Shown here piece after piece: positions 9,501 to 17,177 of a DNA stretch of 64,000 nt (positions are counted from its first letter, which is position 1; the number at the start of each line of letters is the position of its first letter). The stretch lies in NCBI GenBank assembly GCA_020636905.1, contig JACJWX010000001.1, positions 1-64,000 on the forward strand, written 5' to 3'. Source of the stretch: Actinomycetota bacterium. GTDB lineage: Bacteria; Actinomycetota; Thermoleophilia; Miltoncostaeales; Miltoncostaeaceae. The notes under the pieces are model-generated. The model saw only the letters and a list, made by a program, of their open reading frames with translations, was not told the DNA's origin and did no database searches. The position numbers and the translations under genes are program-made.

Positions 9501-10017
9501 TTCCCGGATCCGTGAACGTCCGGCCCCCGTCGTCGCTGGTCCACATGTAGAGCGTGTCGTCGGCGTCCGCCGGATCGCCGGTCGCCTTCGGGATCTGCTG
9601 GGGGTACCGGTGTGAGAGCACCACGACCTGATCGTTCAGTGCGGCCACCTGCGGGCCCTCGGAATCCTTCGAGTATTCATCCGCGCCCGGCGGCACCAGC
9701 CGCTGGGTGACCTCGCATGCCTTCGCCGCTCTCGGCAGGCGACAGTAGACGGTCACGTCCGGGCCCCCCTCGACGGGCTCGGTCCAGACGATATGGGCCG
9801 TGCCGGCGGCGTCCACCAGCACGTCCGGGTTCCGCCCGTTGCCCGACAGGACGGTCGGCGAGGGTGCCGTGGCCGCCCGGGTGGTGATGCGCTTCGCCGC
9901 CTTCCCCGCTGCGCCGTCGCCACTCAGGACGGGGGTCGCCGCGGTCGCGCTCAGGGCACCTGCCGCGAGCACCACCATCGTCGTCACCCACAGCGAGACC
10001 AAGCGTCGCATCGTCAT
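6568..10017 (-). CDS. Large secreted protein with sialidase-like (BNR) propeller and beta-sandwich C-terminus
   Basis: An 1149-residue protein with a signal peptide (MTMRRLVSLWVTTMVVLAAGALSATA). Residues about 50-420 contain repeated propeller-like signatures such as YMWTSDDGGRTFTDPG and VLVDAAGTAHIVWTEP, typical of BNR/sialidase-like repeats. The middle is beta-rich with no recognised fold. The last 200 residues look like fibronectin-III/Ig-type sandwiches rich in Arg (KLRIRRSGSSAVISWTPGAN). No catalytic residues were identified, so a binding or structural cell-surface role is more likely than an enzymatic one. TAGGTT lies 7 nt before the ATG, with AGGT the only weak ribosome-site match, suggesting a leaderless transcript. 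Confidence 0.8.
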   Translation of the reverse strand: MTMRRLVSLWVTTMVVLAAGALSATAATPVLSGDGAAGKAAKRITTRAATAPSPTVLSGNGRNPDVLVDAAGTAHIVWTEPVEGGPDVTVYCRLPRAAKACEVTQRLVPPGADEYSKDSEGPQVAALNDQVVVLSHRYPQQIPKATGDPADADDTLYMWTSDDGGRTFTDPGIVGIATLGGNAVTFGADANNLSVGVVSNVQTGGIRFSAVSGGGFQPTAAVLAEGDFVEGRMSVANGVPSVAYHDLGTTSYVRTWSGQGNVNDPATWGAPTSFPGIGPEITSAGGRLQVTDQKPGGSGDLELRDLATGAARTISTGTVGVGVVPIGHPDGTTSVVWKGAEGITRGIWMRDRIPPTGPVRGAPTLISTEEGLFLTADATDDGGGVLVQDTVDRRILLSAFGTPIPTGRPGLGGQPGSGALPADVAVACGKIQLGPAVQALFANGLGCFLNATTPGVKVSEAPLALNGLEIVPNPGVQVQIDLRARTIRSTGTVSVFLRSPGVPDITLFRGRLDLDASGKRAGAVLATFGEKVFKPDLLGFPVRGDIDITLAPPDGVRIPVSLELPKQFGDVRGSAVLIANNRAGLVLDSLEFRADGVQLGPATLRRMQVQYRLEGGTTLGDCLVPASSGAQAQPKEWAGVFELQLPPPRSGPGVCGSIRFGSPDGFRAATFRVDLPYPGVVLFPGLSLTSLGGGLQLSPPQVDGTFKVEVAGAAKDVSAAQLEGRLTARLTNPLLLSGQGTFTASGIRIGTGQVRITSDGYASLDLESGPTFGIFTIKSRINGWLDAPAGQFSVSGSGETCMDLGSEVCLDGFAATVSSKGIAVCRGVVPTPVPIPVAPFTVTPPRGAGLVWGDTIPEVWLLNCYASRYAVPGTRQLQTDAAPVPEATADLVAGKGVTFRVIGSSAAPDVQLVAPDGSATTPDATFVDSRSKARYLAVAQPAAGRWTVRTNAGSALITELSVSREAVPPTVAGVRVSGRGRTRTLAYRTGFARDQAVRFLERGAAGTRVLMTARQGSHRRRFTPGPGPGGRRRIVAQLIQNDLVREERTVATYVAPQPPALGRAAKLRIRRSGSSAVISWTPGANASAQRLLVRVPGGPVISRLLAARARRATIPGIRGRSVTVSVTAIGRDGRRGKTVRSTLRAARSR

Positions 10018-10331
10018 TGGCGCGAACCTATGCCAGCGATTCTCGTGCGCGCAATGGGTCTCCCCGAGGTCGTGTGGACTCCCCGCTCATGCACCCGTCG
10101 GCTCGATCGCAAGAAGCCGACTCCCCCCTCGCCGCGTGAGGTCGGTCGAAGAGGTCCGAAGCCGCAGGGACACCCTGCCCGGCCAGGCTCGCGGCGCCCG
10201 CTCCTGCCGTTTCCGCGGGGTTCGGCGGGCGGTTCGGGCCCGACTGATTCGATGGGCCGCGCGATTACTGTCGGACGGTACGGGCTCTGGCGCCCGGCCC
10301 CGCTCCGAGCGCGACGGTGGCTTCTGCGACC
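10018..10331. other. Intergenic region between divergent genes
   Basis: These 314 nt separate the large secreted protein and the kinase-like gene. The minus-strand -10-like TAGGTT (10025-10030) serves the secreted protein. A 7-bp inverted repeat, GTCGGCT (10097-10103) with AGCCGAC (10115-10121), is visible. No plus-strand promoter or further gene could be supported. Confidence 0.5.
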
Positions 10332-10871
10332 ATGACGGGAACGTTCTCCAAGGGGGCCACGCTGGTCTCACTCATCATCCTGAGCGGACGTCCCGGCGCG
10401 GGGAAGTCGACCCTCGCTCGTACGTTGGCCCGCCACATCGGGGCGACCTCCATTCGGGTGGACACGATCGAGCAGACCATGCGCGACGCGGGCATCGAAC
10501 TGGTCGTCGGCGACGAGGGGTATCGGATCGCCTGCGCGGTGGCCGGGGAGAACCTGCGCCTGGGGCGTCGCGTGATCGCCGACAGCGTGAATCCCATCGC
10601 GGAGACGAGGCGTGCGTGGCACGCCGTGGCCGAACAGGCGGCGGTCGCGTACCTGGATATCGAGGTCGTGTGTTCGGACGCGATGGAGCATCGGCGAAGG
10701 GTCGAGACACGGGTGTCGGACATCGCGGGTCTTCGCATGCCCACGTGGGATGAGGTCGTGGCACGCGAGTATCACCCCTGGAGTGGGAACCGCCTGGTCG
10801 TGGACACGTCTGAAGCCGGTATCGACGAATGCGTCGAGGAGATCCTCCGCGTCGCGCGGGGCGACGGCTGA
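10332..10871 (+). CDS. P-loop AAA/kinase-like ATP-binding protein
   Basis: A 179-residue cytosolic protein of the AAA_33/zeta-toxin-like kinase fold. Walker A is GRPGAGKST at residues 19-27, and a VDTIEQTMRD segment follows as in small-molecule kinases of this group. The conserved tail YHPWSGNRLVVDTSEAG matches the end of gluconate/adenylylsulfate-kinase-like proteins. The ATG at 10332 was chosen; a GTG at 10317 is also in frame, and neither has a strong ribosome site. It stands alone and converges on the DMT transporter. The phosphoryl acceptor is unknown. No antitoxin partner is adjacent, so a toxin role is not supported. Confidence 0.8.
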   Translation: MTGTFSKGATLVSLIILSGRPGAGKSTLARTLARHIGATSIRVDTIEQTMRDAGIELVVGDEGYRIACAVAGENLRLGRRVIADSVNPIAETRRAWHAVAEQAAVAYLDIEVVCSDAMEHRRRVETRVSDIAGLRMPTWDEVVAREYHPWSGNRLVVDTSEAGIDECVEEILRVARGDG

Positions 10872-10938
10872 GGGCAGCTCGAGAATCGCCGTGGAGACGC
10901 TCGGCCCGATCCGGCCGACGAGCCCTCGGGCGGCGGGC

Positions 10939-11847
10939 TCAGGCCGGCGTGGGCCCATCAGTCGGTCGCCAACGCAGCGGCAACAGCTCCACCATCAGCA
11001 TCGCCACCAGGATGAACACGCAGCCCAGCAAGCCCATCCGGCCGATGCGCTCGTCCAGGAACAGCGCGCCGAACGCCGCGGCGAACGGGGCTTCCGACGA
11101 CAGGAAGATGACCGCCTGGGGCGCGGTCGTGTACCGCTGGCCGACCACCTGGAGGGTGAATGCCAACGCCCCCGCGAAGATCCCCGTGTACAGGATTTCG
11201 GTGCCGGCGCCGGTCGCCGCCGCCCACGTGACGTCGTCGAAGAGGAACCCGGCGACCATGCCCAGTACCGCCACGACGGCGAACTGGGTCGTCGCCAGCA
11301 TCACCGGGTATCCGCGTCCCTGCACGAACTGGGCGATCAGCACGATCTGCACCGCCCAGCACACCGCGCTGAGCAGGGTCAGCAGGTCACCGAGTGTGAC
11401 CGACTCCAGCCGTCCGCCCGCGAGCAGCGCGATGCCCAGGAAGGACAGGGTCACCGCCGGCCACACCGCCGGATGCGGCCAGCGCCGCAGGAACAGCACC
11501 ATGATGATGGGCGTGAACACCACGTAGAGGCCGGTGATGAACCCGGAGTGGGTGACGCTGGTGTGGTTCAGCCCCACCTGCTGCGCGGCCATCCCGCTGA
11601 ACATGGCCAGTCCGACGACACCGAATCGGAGCAGGTCGCCGCGCTGCAGCGGCGCCGCACCGACGCGGTGGGTGCGCCGGGCCTCGAACCAGGCGAACGG
11701 CAGCATGACCAGCGTGGCCACCACGAAGCGCAGCCCGATGAACAGGAAGGGACCGGCCGATTCCATGGCGGTGGACTGCGCCACGAACCCCATGCCCCAG
11801 AAGGCACCGGCAAGCAGCAGCAACAGGTTCGCCTGCAGTCGGGTCAT
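10939..11847 (-). CDS. DMT-superfamily (EamA) transporter
   Basis: A 302-residue membrane protein with ten predicted hydrophobic segments in two five-helix EamA repeats (about residues 5-140 and 150-290). It starts with LLLLAGAFWGMGFVAQSTAM, and FVVFTPIIMVLFLRRWP closes repeat one. This is the drug/metabolite transporter superfamily, whose members export amino acids, nucleotides or other small molecules; the substrate is not predictable. The C-terminus is a short charged tail (RWRPTDGPTPA). It is a single gene, transcribed towards the kinase-like gene. Confidence 0.9.
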   Translation of the reverse strand: MTRLQANLLLLLAGAFWGMGFVAQSTAMESAGPFLFIGLRFVVATLVMLPFAWFEARRTHRVGAAPLQRGDLLRFGVVGLAMFSGMAAQQVGLNHTSVTHSGFITGLYVVFTPIIMVLFLRRWPHPAVWPAVTLSFLGIALLAGGRLESVTLGDLLTLLSAVCWAVQIVLIAQFVQGRGYPVMLATTQFAVVAVLGMVAGFLFDDVTWAAATGAGTEILYTGIFAGALAFTLQVVGQRYTTAPQAVIFLSSEAPFAAAFGALFLDERIGRMGLLGCVFILVAMLMVELLPLRWRPTDGPTPA

Positions 11848-11954
11848 GGCTCCCGGCGGGGTCGAGAGGAAACGAACGGCACACGGTAGCCGGAATGCAT
11901 GGTGCTGGCTCGCCCGGGGCCGTCACAAGGGTGCCCTGCGGGATAGGAGGAAAG

Positions 11955-12027
11955 TGGCGGGACCCAGACTCGAACTGGGGACACCACGATTTTCAGTCGT
12001 GTGCTCTACCAACTGAGCTATCCCGCC
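11955..12027 (-). tRNA. tRNA-Phe (anticodon GAA)
   Basis: A full cloverleaf is visible on the minus strand. The acceptor stem is GGCGGGA/TCCCGCC, the D-arm contains AGCTCAGTTGGTAGAGC, and the T-arm contains CCAGTTCGAGTCTGG. The anticodon stem CACGA/TCGTG encloses the loop CTGAAAA with anticodon GAA. Length is 73 nt ending in discriminator A; the 3' CCA is not encoded (the next bases are CTT) and must be added enzymatically. A TTGCGC-N17-TACCGT promoter lies just upstream. Confidence 0.98.
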
Positions 12028-12038
12028 AGCGTCCCGGA

Positions 12039-12067
12039 ACGGTAGGCGTCGGGGCGCCGGTGCGCAA
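12039..12067 (-). promoter_or_regulatory. Promoter of tRNA-Phe
   Basis: On the minus strand, TTGCGC (12062-12067) and TACCGT (12039-12044) are separated by 17 nt, a sigma70-type arrangement. The -10 box ends 11 nt before the mature tRNA 5' end, giving only a few nt of 5' leader for RNase P. Confidence 0.6.
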
Positions 12068-12147
12068 CCCTCGCCGGGGGTGACTCTTGACCGCGCGTTC
12101 ACCATCGGCCCGTCGCGGCACCCGGCCCCGCTGCAATACTCGGGGGT

Positions 12148-12828
12148 ATGGCAAGCAAGGGCCACATCCTCGTCGTCGACGACGAACGGGCCATCCGGCG
12201 GCTCCTGCGGATGTACCTGAGCGACGCGGGGTTCACCGTCGCCGAGGCCGCCGACGGCGACCAGGCCCTCGAACAGGTCCGGAGGGGCGGAATCGACCTC
12301 ATGCTCCTCGACCTCATGATCCCCGGCGTCGACGGTTTCGAGGTGACCCGCCGCCTGCGGGAGATCGCCAACATCCCGGTGATCATGGTGACGGCGCGCA
12401 CCGAAGAGGCCCATCGCGTGACGGGTCTGGAGCTCGGCGCCGACGACTACGTCACCAAGCCGTTCTCACCCATCGAGGTCGTGGCGCGCGTCAAGGCGGT
12501 GCTGCGCCGCGTGTCCGGAGAGCAGGAGACCCAGCGCACCATCCGGGTCAACGACATCGAGATCGAACCCGCCGCCCGCAGGGTCGAGAAGGGCGGGGAG
12601 GAGATCGAGCTGACCCGTCTGGAGTTCGATCTGCTCGCCGAGCTGGCCGCCCATCCCAGAGTCGTCTACACGCGCGAGCGGCTGCTCGAGAAGGTGTGGG
12701 GCTACCAGTCGGCCGTCGGCGCGAAGACCGTCGACGTGCACGTCGCCAACCTGCGTCGCAAGCTGGGTGAGGGGCTCGGGATCGTCGCGGTGCGGGGAGT
12801 CGGCTACAAGATGGAGCCGGAGCGGTGA
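12148..12828 (+). CDS. OmpR-family response regulator
   Basis: A 226-residue two-component regulator. The receiver domain (about 6-118) has Asp11/Asp12, the phospho-acceptor Asp55 (LMLLDLMIPG) and Lys104 (YVTKPFSP). The C-terminal winged-helix domain (about 130-224) ends VVAVRGVGYKMEPE as in OmpR/PhoB. The stop overlaps the sensor kinase start by GTGA, so the two are a cognate pair. A target cannot be named; the coupled secreted protein downstream hints at an envelope signal. Confidence 0.96.
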   Translation: MASKGHILVVDDERAIRRLLRMYLSDAGFTVAEAADGDQALEQVRRGGIDLMLLDLMIPGVDGFEVTRRLREIANIPVIMVTARTEEAHRVTGLELGADDYVTKPFSPIEVVARVKAVLRRVSGEQETQRTIRVNDIEIEPAARRVEKGGEEIELTRLEFDLLAELAAHPRVVYTRERLLEKVWGYQSAVGAKTVDVHVANLRRKLGEGLGIVAVRGVGYKMEPER

Positions 12829-14147
12829 CAGCACAGCCACCCGGGGGCCTGGGGCGGTTCCTGCCCCGCAGCTTCCGGGCGCTGACCGCCGTGGGCATGC
12901 TCGGCGCGCTGCTCGTCATCGTGATCACCCAGGGTGTGCTCACGACCATCCTCGACCGAGCGGCGAATCGCGAGGTGGAACGCCAGCTCTCGGGACAGGC
13001 CGCGGCCATCCTCGACGAGGTGATCGCCGCTCCGCGCCCCCAGCGCGACGACGCGGCGCGGCGCGCGGCGACGCTCCTGCCGGACACCCGGGTGCTGGTC
13101 CGGGAAGCGGGCACCACCATCTTCTGGAGCCGCCCCAACGGCGCCACCTACGCGAGGGCGTCGGCCCAACGCGGCCCCATCGAGGTGCGCCTGGAGCGGG
13201 TCGACCCGGTGTCGTCGGTGGACCGCCCCCTGGTCTTCCTGACCACCGTGCTCGGAATCGGCGTCGCTGCGCTCGCCGTGTGGCTCGTCTCGGCGACGCT
13301 CGCGCAGCGCCTGCGGGGACAGCTCCGACGGCTGTCGAACTCGGCGGAGCGGATCTCGGCAGGGCATCTCGACGAGCGCGTCGAAGTCAGTGACGACGAG
13401 GTGGGCCGGGTGGCGGAGGTGTTCAACCGAATGGCCACCAAGCTGGAACTCGACGATCTGCGCCAGCGCGACTTCCTGGCGGACGTGGCCCACGAACTGC
13501 GGACTCCGGTCACGGCGATCGAAGGATTCGCCGGCGCCCTCGCCGACGGCACCGCCCGCAGCGACGAGGACCGACGCGAGGCGGCCGAGTTCATCTGTGC
13601 GGAGTCCGGTCGCATGCGCTCGCTCATCAACGACTTCCAGGAACTCACCTGGCTCGACCTCGACCCCGAGGTCAACGCGGTCCCCGTCGACCTGTCCGAA
13701 CTCGCCCAGACGGCCGTCGCGCGGTTCGAGGCCTATGCCGCGGCCCGCGGCGTGACGGTCACCGCCGACGACGGATACGTGCCGGCGATCACGGACCCGG
13801 ATCACGTGACCACCATCCTGTCGAACCTCGTCTCGAACGCCATCAAGGCCACGCCGGACGGCGGTACCGTCACGATCCACACCGCGGTCGACGGCGGCGA
13901 CGCCGTCATCCGTGTGTCCGACACCGGTGTCGGGATCGAGCCGCAGTACCTGCCCTATCTCTTCGACCGCCTGTACCGGGTCGAGACGTCGCGGGTCCGC
14001 GACGACGATTCGGGTTCCGGACTGGGACTGTCCATCGTGCGGCGGCTGACGTTGCTGCTGGGCGGCAGGATCAGTGTTCGCAGCACCCCCGGCGAGGGCA
14101 CCGAATTCACCGTCTGGCTGCTCGGCGCGCGCATGGTGGACGTCTGA
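12825..14147 (+). CDS. Membrane sensor histidine kinase
   Basis: A 440-residue sensor kinase. Membrane segments at about 20-42 and 136-158 enclose a roughly 90-residue extracellular sensor region. HAMP (about 158-212) is followed by HisKA with phospho-acceptor His223 in FLADVAHELRTP. The HATPase domain has N box NLVSNAIKAT, G1 VSDTGVGIEP and G2 DSGSGLGLSIV. It phosphorylates the OmpR-family regulator encoded directly upstream (4-nt overlap). Its stop overlaps the ATG of a small secreted protein by 1 nt, suggesting that protein belongs to the same signalling unit, perhaps as ligand-binding partner or target. Confidence 0.96.
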   Translation: MTAQPPGGLGRFLPRSFRALTAVGMLGALLVIVITQGVLTTILDRAANREVERQLSGQAAAILDEVIAAPRPQRDDAARRAATLLPDTRVLVREAGTTIFWSRPNGATYARASAQRGPIEVRLERVDPVSSVDRPLVFLTTVLGIGVAALAVWLVSATLAQRLRGQLRRLSNSAERISAGHLDERVEVSDDEVGRVAEVFNRMATKLELDDLRQRDFLADVAHELRTPVTAIEGFAGALADGTARSDEDRREAAEFICAESGRMRSLINDFQELTWLDLDPEVNAVPVDLSELAQTAVARFEAYAAARGVTVTADDGYVPAITDPDHVTTILSNLVSNAIKATPDGGTVTIHTAVDGGDAVIRVSDTGVGIEPQYLPYLFDRLYRVETSRVRDDDSGSGLGLSIVRRLTLLLGGRISVRSTPGEGTEFTVWLLGARMVDV

Positions 14148-14575
14148 TGCGCACGCGGATCGGTGTCATGGCGGCGGGCGCCGCCCTCGCCGCGCTTCCG
14201 TCGTCCGGGTGGAGCGCCACCAGGGTCCACATCACCCACCTGCGCGTGATCGCCTCCGACACCCGTCGGCCCGCGAAGGCGCCGCTCGACCGCCGCCGCG
14301 CCTACTCATACATGGTGCGCTATCGGATCAGCGGTCCCGGGGCACTGCGGGTGCGGCGCCGCGCGCTGGTCCGGACGCTCGCCGGCACCGTGATGGCCCG
14401 GATCGTGCCGCCGGTGGAACACGATGAGGCAGGTTCCTACTTCGCCTCGGCGCGCATCCCCATCGGTCGCCACGACCCGCGGGGGATCTACGTGCTGCGC
14501 TACGTCATCCAGGTGCACGATCGCGCCGGGCACACCCACCGCGCGGTTCGCGCCATCCGGCTGCGCTTCAGGTAG
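14147..14575 (+). CDS. Small secreted beta-rich protein coupled to the two-component system
   Basis: A 142-residue protein with a likely signal peptide (MRTRIGVMAAGAALAALPSSGWSA). The mature part alternates Arg-rich strands (VHITHLRVIASD, YVLRYVIQVHD) and looks like a single Ig/fibronectin-type sandwich, ending in an Arg-rich tail. It has no cysteines and no recognised family. The ATG overlaps the kinase stop by 1 nt, so it is the third gene of the operon. Its stop is directly adjacent to the stop of the convergent membrane-protein gene. Confidence 0.8.
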   Translation: MRTRIGVMAAGAALAALPSSGWSATRVHITHLRVIASDTRRPAKAPLDRRRAYSYMVRYRISGPGALRVRRRALVRTLAGTVMARIVPPVEHDEAGSYFASARIPIGRHDPRGIYVLRYVIQVHDRAGHTHRAVRAIRLRFR

Positions 14576-14806
14576 TCACGAGTCCTCGAGGTCGGCGTCC
14601 TCGCCGAGCAGCGCGGCCTCCCGCGCCTCGCGGCGCAGCCGTCGTTTGCGTCCCTCGTGCAACCCGACCACGATCAGCAGGCCCATGGCCGTGTACGGGA
14701 TCCCGAACAGGAATCGATGCTCGTCGAGCATGACCATGAACAGGATGCCCCCGATCAGGAAGATCAGCCCGATCGCGTAGCTGAACACGTATCCCTGGTT
14801 GCTCAC
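14576..14806 (-). CDS. Small two-helix membrane protein
   Basis: A 76-residue protein with two hydrophobic helices (about 7-26 and 33-50), a basic stretch HEGRKRRLRREAR after the second helix, and an acidic C-terminus. The basic patch predicts both ends on the cytosolic side. The GTG start overlaps the stop of the NifU-N gene by GTGA, so translation is coupled. No family is recognised. Confidence 0.8.
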   Translation of the reverse strand: MSNQGYVFSYAIGLIFLIGGILFMVMLDEHRFLFGIPYTAMGLLIVVGLHEGRKRRLRREAREAALLGEDADLEDS

Positions 14807-15069
14807 GAGAAGTGGTCCTGAATGATCTCGGTCACCAGGGGGAGCAGCTCGTCCCAGGTGACGTCATCGGTCTTGTTCACGCTGACGAAGTTGCTGGTGA
14901 TGAACACGTTCGTCACCCCGTCGAGCTGAAAGATGCGCGCCCCGAGCGGTGACGCATCCGGGTCGGAACCCTCCCGGAACGTCTCGTTGCGCTTGTCGGT
15001 GGCCGGGCGGTCCAGAGTGAACTTCACCGCGTTCGGATTCGGGGTGCCTTCCGGCGTGACCTCGACCAC
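14803..15069 (-). CDS. NifU N-terminal (Nfu scaffold) domain protein
   Basis: An 88-residue protein matching the N-terminal Nfu/NifU domain: TPNPNAVKFTLDRP near the start, LFxxxGV-type IFQLDGVTNVFITSNFVSV, and the closing WDELLPLVTEIIQDHF. It lacks the C-terminal CxxC domain that holds the iron-sulfur cluster in full Nfu proteins, so it is at most an accessory of Fe-S assembly. AAAGGAGT stands 5 nt before the GTG start. It is co-transcribed with the small membrane protein through a 4-nt overlap. Confidence 0.88.
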   Translation of the reverse strand: MVEVTPEGTPNPNAVKFTLDRPATDKRNETFREGSDPDASPLGARIFQLDGVTNVFITSNFVSVNKTDDVTWDELLPLVTEIIQDHFS

Positions 15070-15134
15070 GTCGACTCCTTTGAGCTGGGTTTGCGTCGCG
15101 GAGGTTACCGAGAGCGGTCGGTAGCATGCGGCCC

Positions 15135-15692
15135 ATGAGCGACAACCCGCGCGCCCGTCTGGCGCAACTCCTGAAGGACCACGCCGTCATCCACGAGTCG
15201 GTCAAACTCTCGTCCGGAAAGCGGTCCTCCTACTACATCGATGCCCGCCAGGTGCTGCTCGACCCCGAGGGCGCCGCGCTTTCCGGGGCGCTTGCCTGGG
15301 ATCTGCTCGCGCCGGCCGATCCGAAGGCCGTCGGTGGACTCACCCTCGGCGCCGATCCGCTGGTCTGCGCGACGAGCGCCGCCGCCTGGTCGCAGGGTCG
15401 GCGCGTGACCGGGTTCTTCGTCCGCAAGGACGCCAAGACCCACGGGCTCCAGCAGTGGATCGAGGGGCCCTTCATCGAAGAGGGCACCCCCGTCGCGGTC
15501 GTCGACGACGTGCTCACCTCCGGAGGGTCGCTCGCGAAGGCCGTCGAGATGACCCGCAAGGCCGGGGGCGTCGTGGTGGCGGCGCTGGTCGTCATCGACC
15601 GTGAGGAAGGTGGCGCCGCGCACATCAACGAGCTGCTCGACGGAGCGCCGCTCCACGCGTTGTTCACCGCACAGGAGCTCCTGAACGGCTGA
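15135..15692 (+). CDS. pyrE: Orotate phosphoribosyltransferase
   Basis: A 185-residue enzyme converting orotate and PRPP to OMP in pyrimidine synthesis. Diagnostic features are LSSGKRSSYYIDARQVLLDP at the N-terminus, FFVRKDAKTHG for PRPP binding, and the PRPP loop VAVVDDVLTSGGS. The ATG at 15135 was preferred over the ATG at 15126 because TAGCAT ends 7 nt before it and no ribosome site is present, so the transcript is probably leaderless. The rsgA gene follows after 16 nt. Confidence 0.95.
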   Translation: MSDNPRARLAQLLKDHAVIHESVKLSSGKRSSYYIDARQVLLDPEGAALSGALAWDLLAPADPKAVGGLTLGADPLVCATSAAAWSQGRRVTGFFVRKDAKTHGLQQWIEGPFIEEGTPVAVVDDVLTSGGSLAKAVEMTRKAGGVVVAALVVIDREEGGAAHINELLDGAPLHALFTAQELLNG

Positions 15693-15708
15693 CACCACCG
15701 CACTCGTC

Positions 15709-16554
15709 GTGCGGGTCTCCGGTCCCAGCGCCACCGTCGTCGCCGACGGGCGCGAGACCGAGGTCCCGATCCTCCCGCGGATCCCGGGCGGTCCGCCCGT
15801 GGCCGGCGATCGGGTCCATCTGGTGGATCGTGGAGACGTCTGGAGACTGGAGTCCATCGAGCCGCGGGCGACGCTGCTGAGCCGGGGCGAGTTCGGGCCC
15901 CGGAACCGTTCGCGACCACTCGTGGCGAACGCCGACCTGCTCGTCGTCGTGGCCGCCGCCACCGACCCGCCGTTCCGGCCGCGGTTCGTGGACCGCTACC
16001 TGGTGGCGGCCGAACTCGGTGGACTCGATGCGGCCATCGTGATCACCAAGATGGACCTCCCGGACCACGGCGAGGAACTCGACGAGGCCATCGCGACATA
16101 CCGCGAGGTGGGATACCAGGTGGTGTGCGGGAGCACATTCGACGCGGCCTTCGTCGCGGACGTGCGGCGACTCATCGACGGTCGTCTCGCCGCGCTCGCG
16201 GGTCACTCGGGGGTCGGCAAGTCGTCGCTGACGCAGCGCCTCACGGGTGTGGAACGGGCCATCGGGGACATCAGCGCCAAGGTGGGCAAGGGCCGGCACA
16301 CGACCAGCGATCCCAGGCTCATCCCGCTGCCGGACGGCGGCGCGGTGGTCGACACGGCGGGGGTGCGGACCTTCTACCTCCCGCCAATGGACGCCGCAGA
16401 CCTGGCCGCCGGGTTCCCCGAGATCGCGGAGGCCGCGCCCGACTGTCGCTTCACCGGGTGCCGGCACATCGGCGAGGTCGGTTGCGCGGTCGAAGCACGC
16501 ACCAGCCCGGCGCGGCTCGAGAGCTACCGCCGGCTCCTCGACACCCTGAAATGA
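15709..16554 (+). CDS. rsgA: Ribosome small-subunit-dependent GTPase A
   Basis: A 281-residue circularly permuted GTPase that checks 30S subunit maturation. The OB-like N-domain covers about 1-65. G4 TKMD (113-116) precedes G1 GHSGVGKS (165-172), the family's permuted order, with G3 DTAGV after it. The C-terminal zinc knuckle has CRFTGCRHIGEVGC. The GTG at 15709 is the first supported start; the OB domain may begin a few residues earlier. It follows pyrE closely and is probably expressed with it. Confidence 0.95.
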   Translation: MRVSGPSATVVADGRETEVPILPRIPGGPPVAGDRVHLVDRGDVWRLESIEPRATLLSRGEFGPRNRSRPLVANADLLVVVAAATDPPFRPRFVDRYLVAAELGGLDAAIVITKMDLPDHGEELDEAIATYREVGYQVVCGSTFDAAFVADVRRLIDGRLAALAGHSGVGKSSLTQRLTGVERAIGDISAKVGKGRHTTSDPRLIPLPDGGAVVDTAGVRTFYLPPMDAADLAAGFPEIAEAAPDCRFTGCRHIGEVGCAVEARTSPARLESYRRLLDTLK

Positions 16555-16625
16555 CGTCGCGGGCATTTTCGTGGGCGATACACCCATGTGGTGCTGGAAA
16601 ACAAGGACTTCCGGGTTCGTCGACC

Positions 16626-16655
16626 TTGACCCCCGGGTGAGGCAACCCGTAAGTT
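16626..16655 (+). promoter_or_regulatory. Strong sigma70-type promoter of the repeat-protein gene
   Basis: TTGACC (16626-16631) and TAAGTT (16650-16655) are 18 nt apart, one of the closest matches to consensus in the window. A 5-bp hairpin, CGTGC (16656-16660) with GCACG (16667-16671), begins at or just before the expected transcript 5' end and could protect the mRNA. Confidence 0.65.
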
Positions 16656-16707
16656 CGTGCTCAACTGCACGAAGGTCCGTGCTGACCACACCACTCAGGA
16701 GCGCGTT

Positions 16708-17157
16708 TTGGAGGACATGACGCACCGTCCCATCCAGGCAGACAACTCGGGCACGATCCGGGTCCGATTGATGCCCCCGATGATGGGCGGCGCCCAGAAG
16801 ACCGGTTGGGAAGCCCTCGAGAAGTGGGTTGGCGGCGGTGGCGGTTCTGCTGCTGCGGCTGATTCGGGCTCGGCGGCCGGTGGCGGTCAGAAGACCGGTT
16901 GGGAAGCGCTGGACAAGTGGGTCGGTGGTGGCGGCGGTTCGACCAGCGCCAATGGCTCGGGCGATGGCGCCGCCGACACGGCCGGTTCGGTCAAGGACTC
17001 CGTGGACGACCTGGTCGAGGATCTTTCCGAGAAGGCGGGCCAGGCACTCCGTTCGGTCTCCGGCGCAGCGGACGAGGCGTCCGAGCGCGTCATGCAGGCC
17101 GCCAAGGGCGGCGGTGGCCTCATGGGATTCCTGCGGCGCCTCTTCGGCGGGCAGTAG
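16708..17157 (+). CDS. Tryptophan/glycine-repeat protein with amphipathic C-terminus
   Basis: A 149-residue protein of no recognised family. A TTG start is proposed because AGGAG lies 6 nt upstream; the ATG at 16717 has GGAGG only 2 nt away, too close. After a short N-terminus come two near-identical 18-residue repeats, QKTGWEALEKWVGGGGGS and QKTGWEALDKWVGGGGGS (31-residue period). An acidic helix (SVKDSVDDLVEDLSEKAG) and a glycine hinge follow, then LMGFLRRLFGGQ, a likely membrane-touching helix. There is no signal peptide and no cysteine. A strong promoter and terminator frame it as a single-gene unit. Confidence 0.8.
   Translation: MEDMTHRPIQADNSGTIRVRLMPPMMGGAQKTGWEALEKWVGGGGGSAAAADSGSAAGGGQKTGWEALDKWVGGGGGSTSANGSGDGAADTAGSVKDSVDDLVEDLSEKAGQALRSVSGAADEASERVMQAAKGGGGLMGFLRRLFGGQ
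16795..16941 (+). repeat. Two 54-nt coding repeats
   Basis: Copies at 16795-16848 and 16888-16941 each encode an 18-residue unit and differ at a handful of mostly synonymous positions, with one Glu/Asp change. The two units are 93 nt apart start to start. They indicate an internal duplication kept at protein level. Confidence 0.85.
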
Positions 17158-17177
17158 GCGTCCCAGATCGTGCGATG

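Noticed and set aside
10332..10871. Zeta-type toxin
   Set aside because: Only the P-loop kinase fold supports it; no antitoxin gene is adjacent and the tail fits small-molecule kinases.
14803..15069. Complete Nfu iron-sulfur scaffold
   Set aside because: Only the N-terminal domain is present; there is no CxxC motif, so a cluster-carrying role is not supported.
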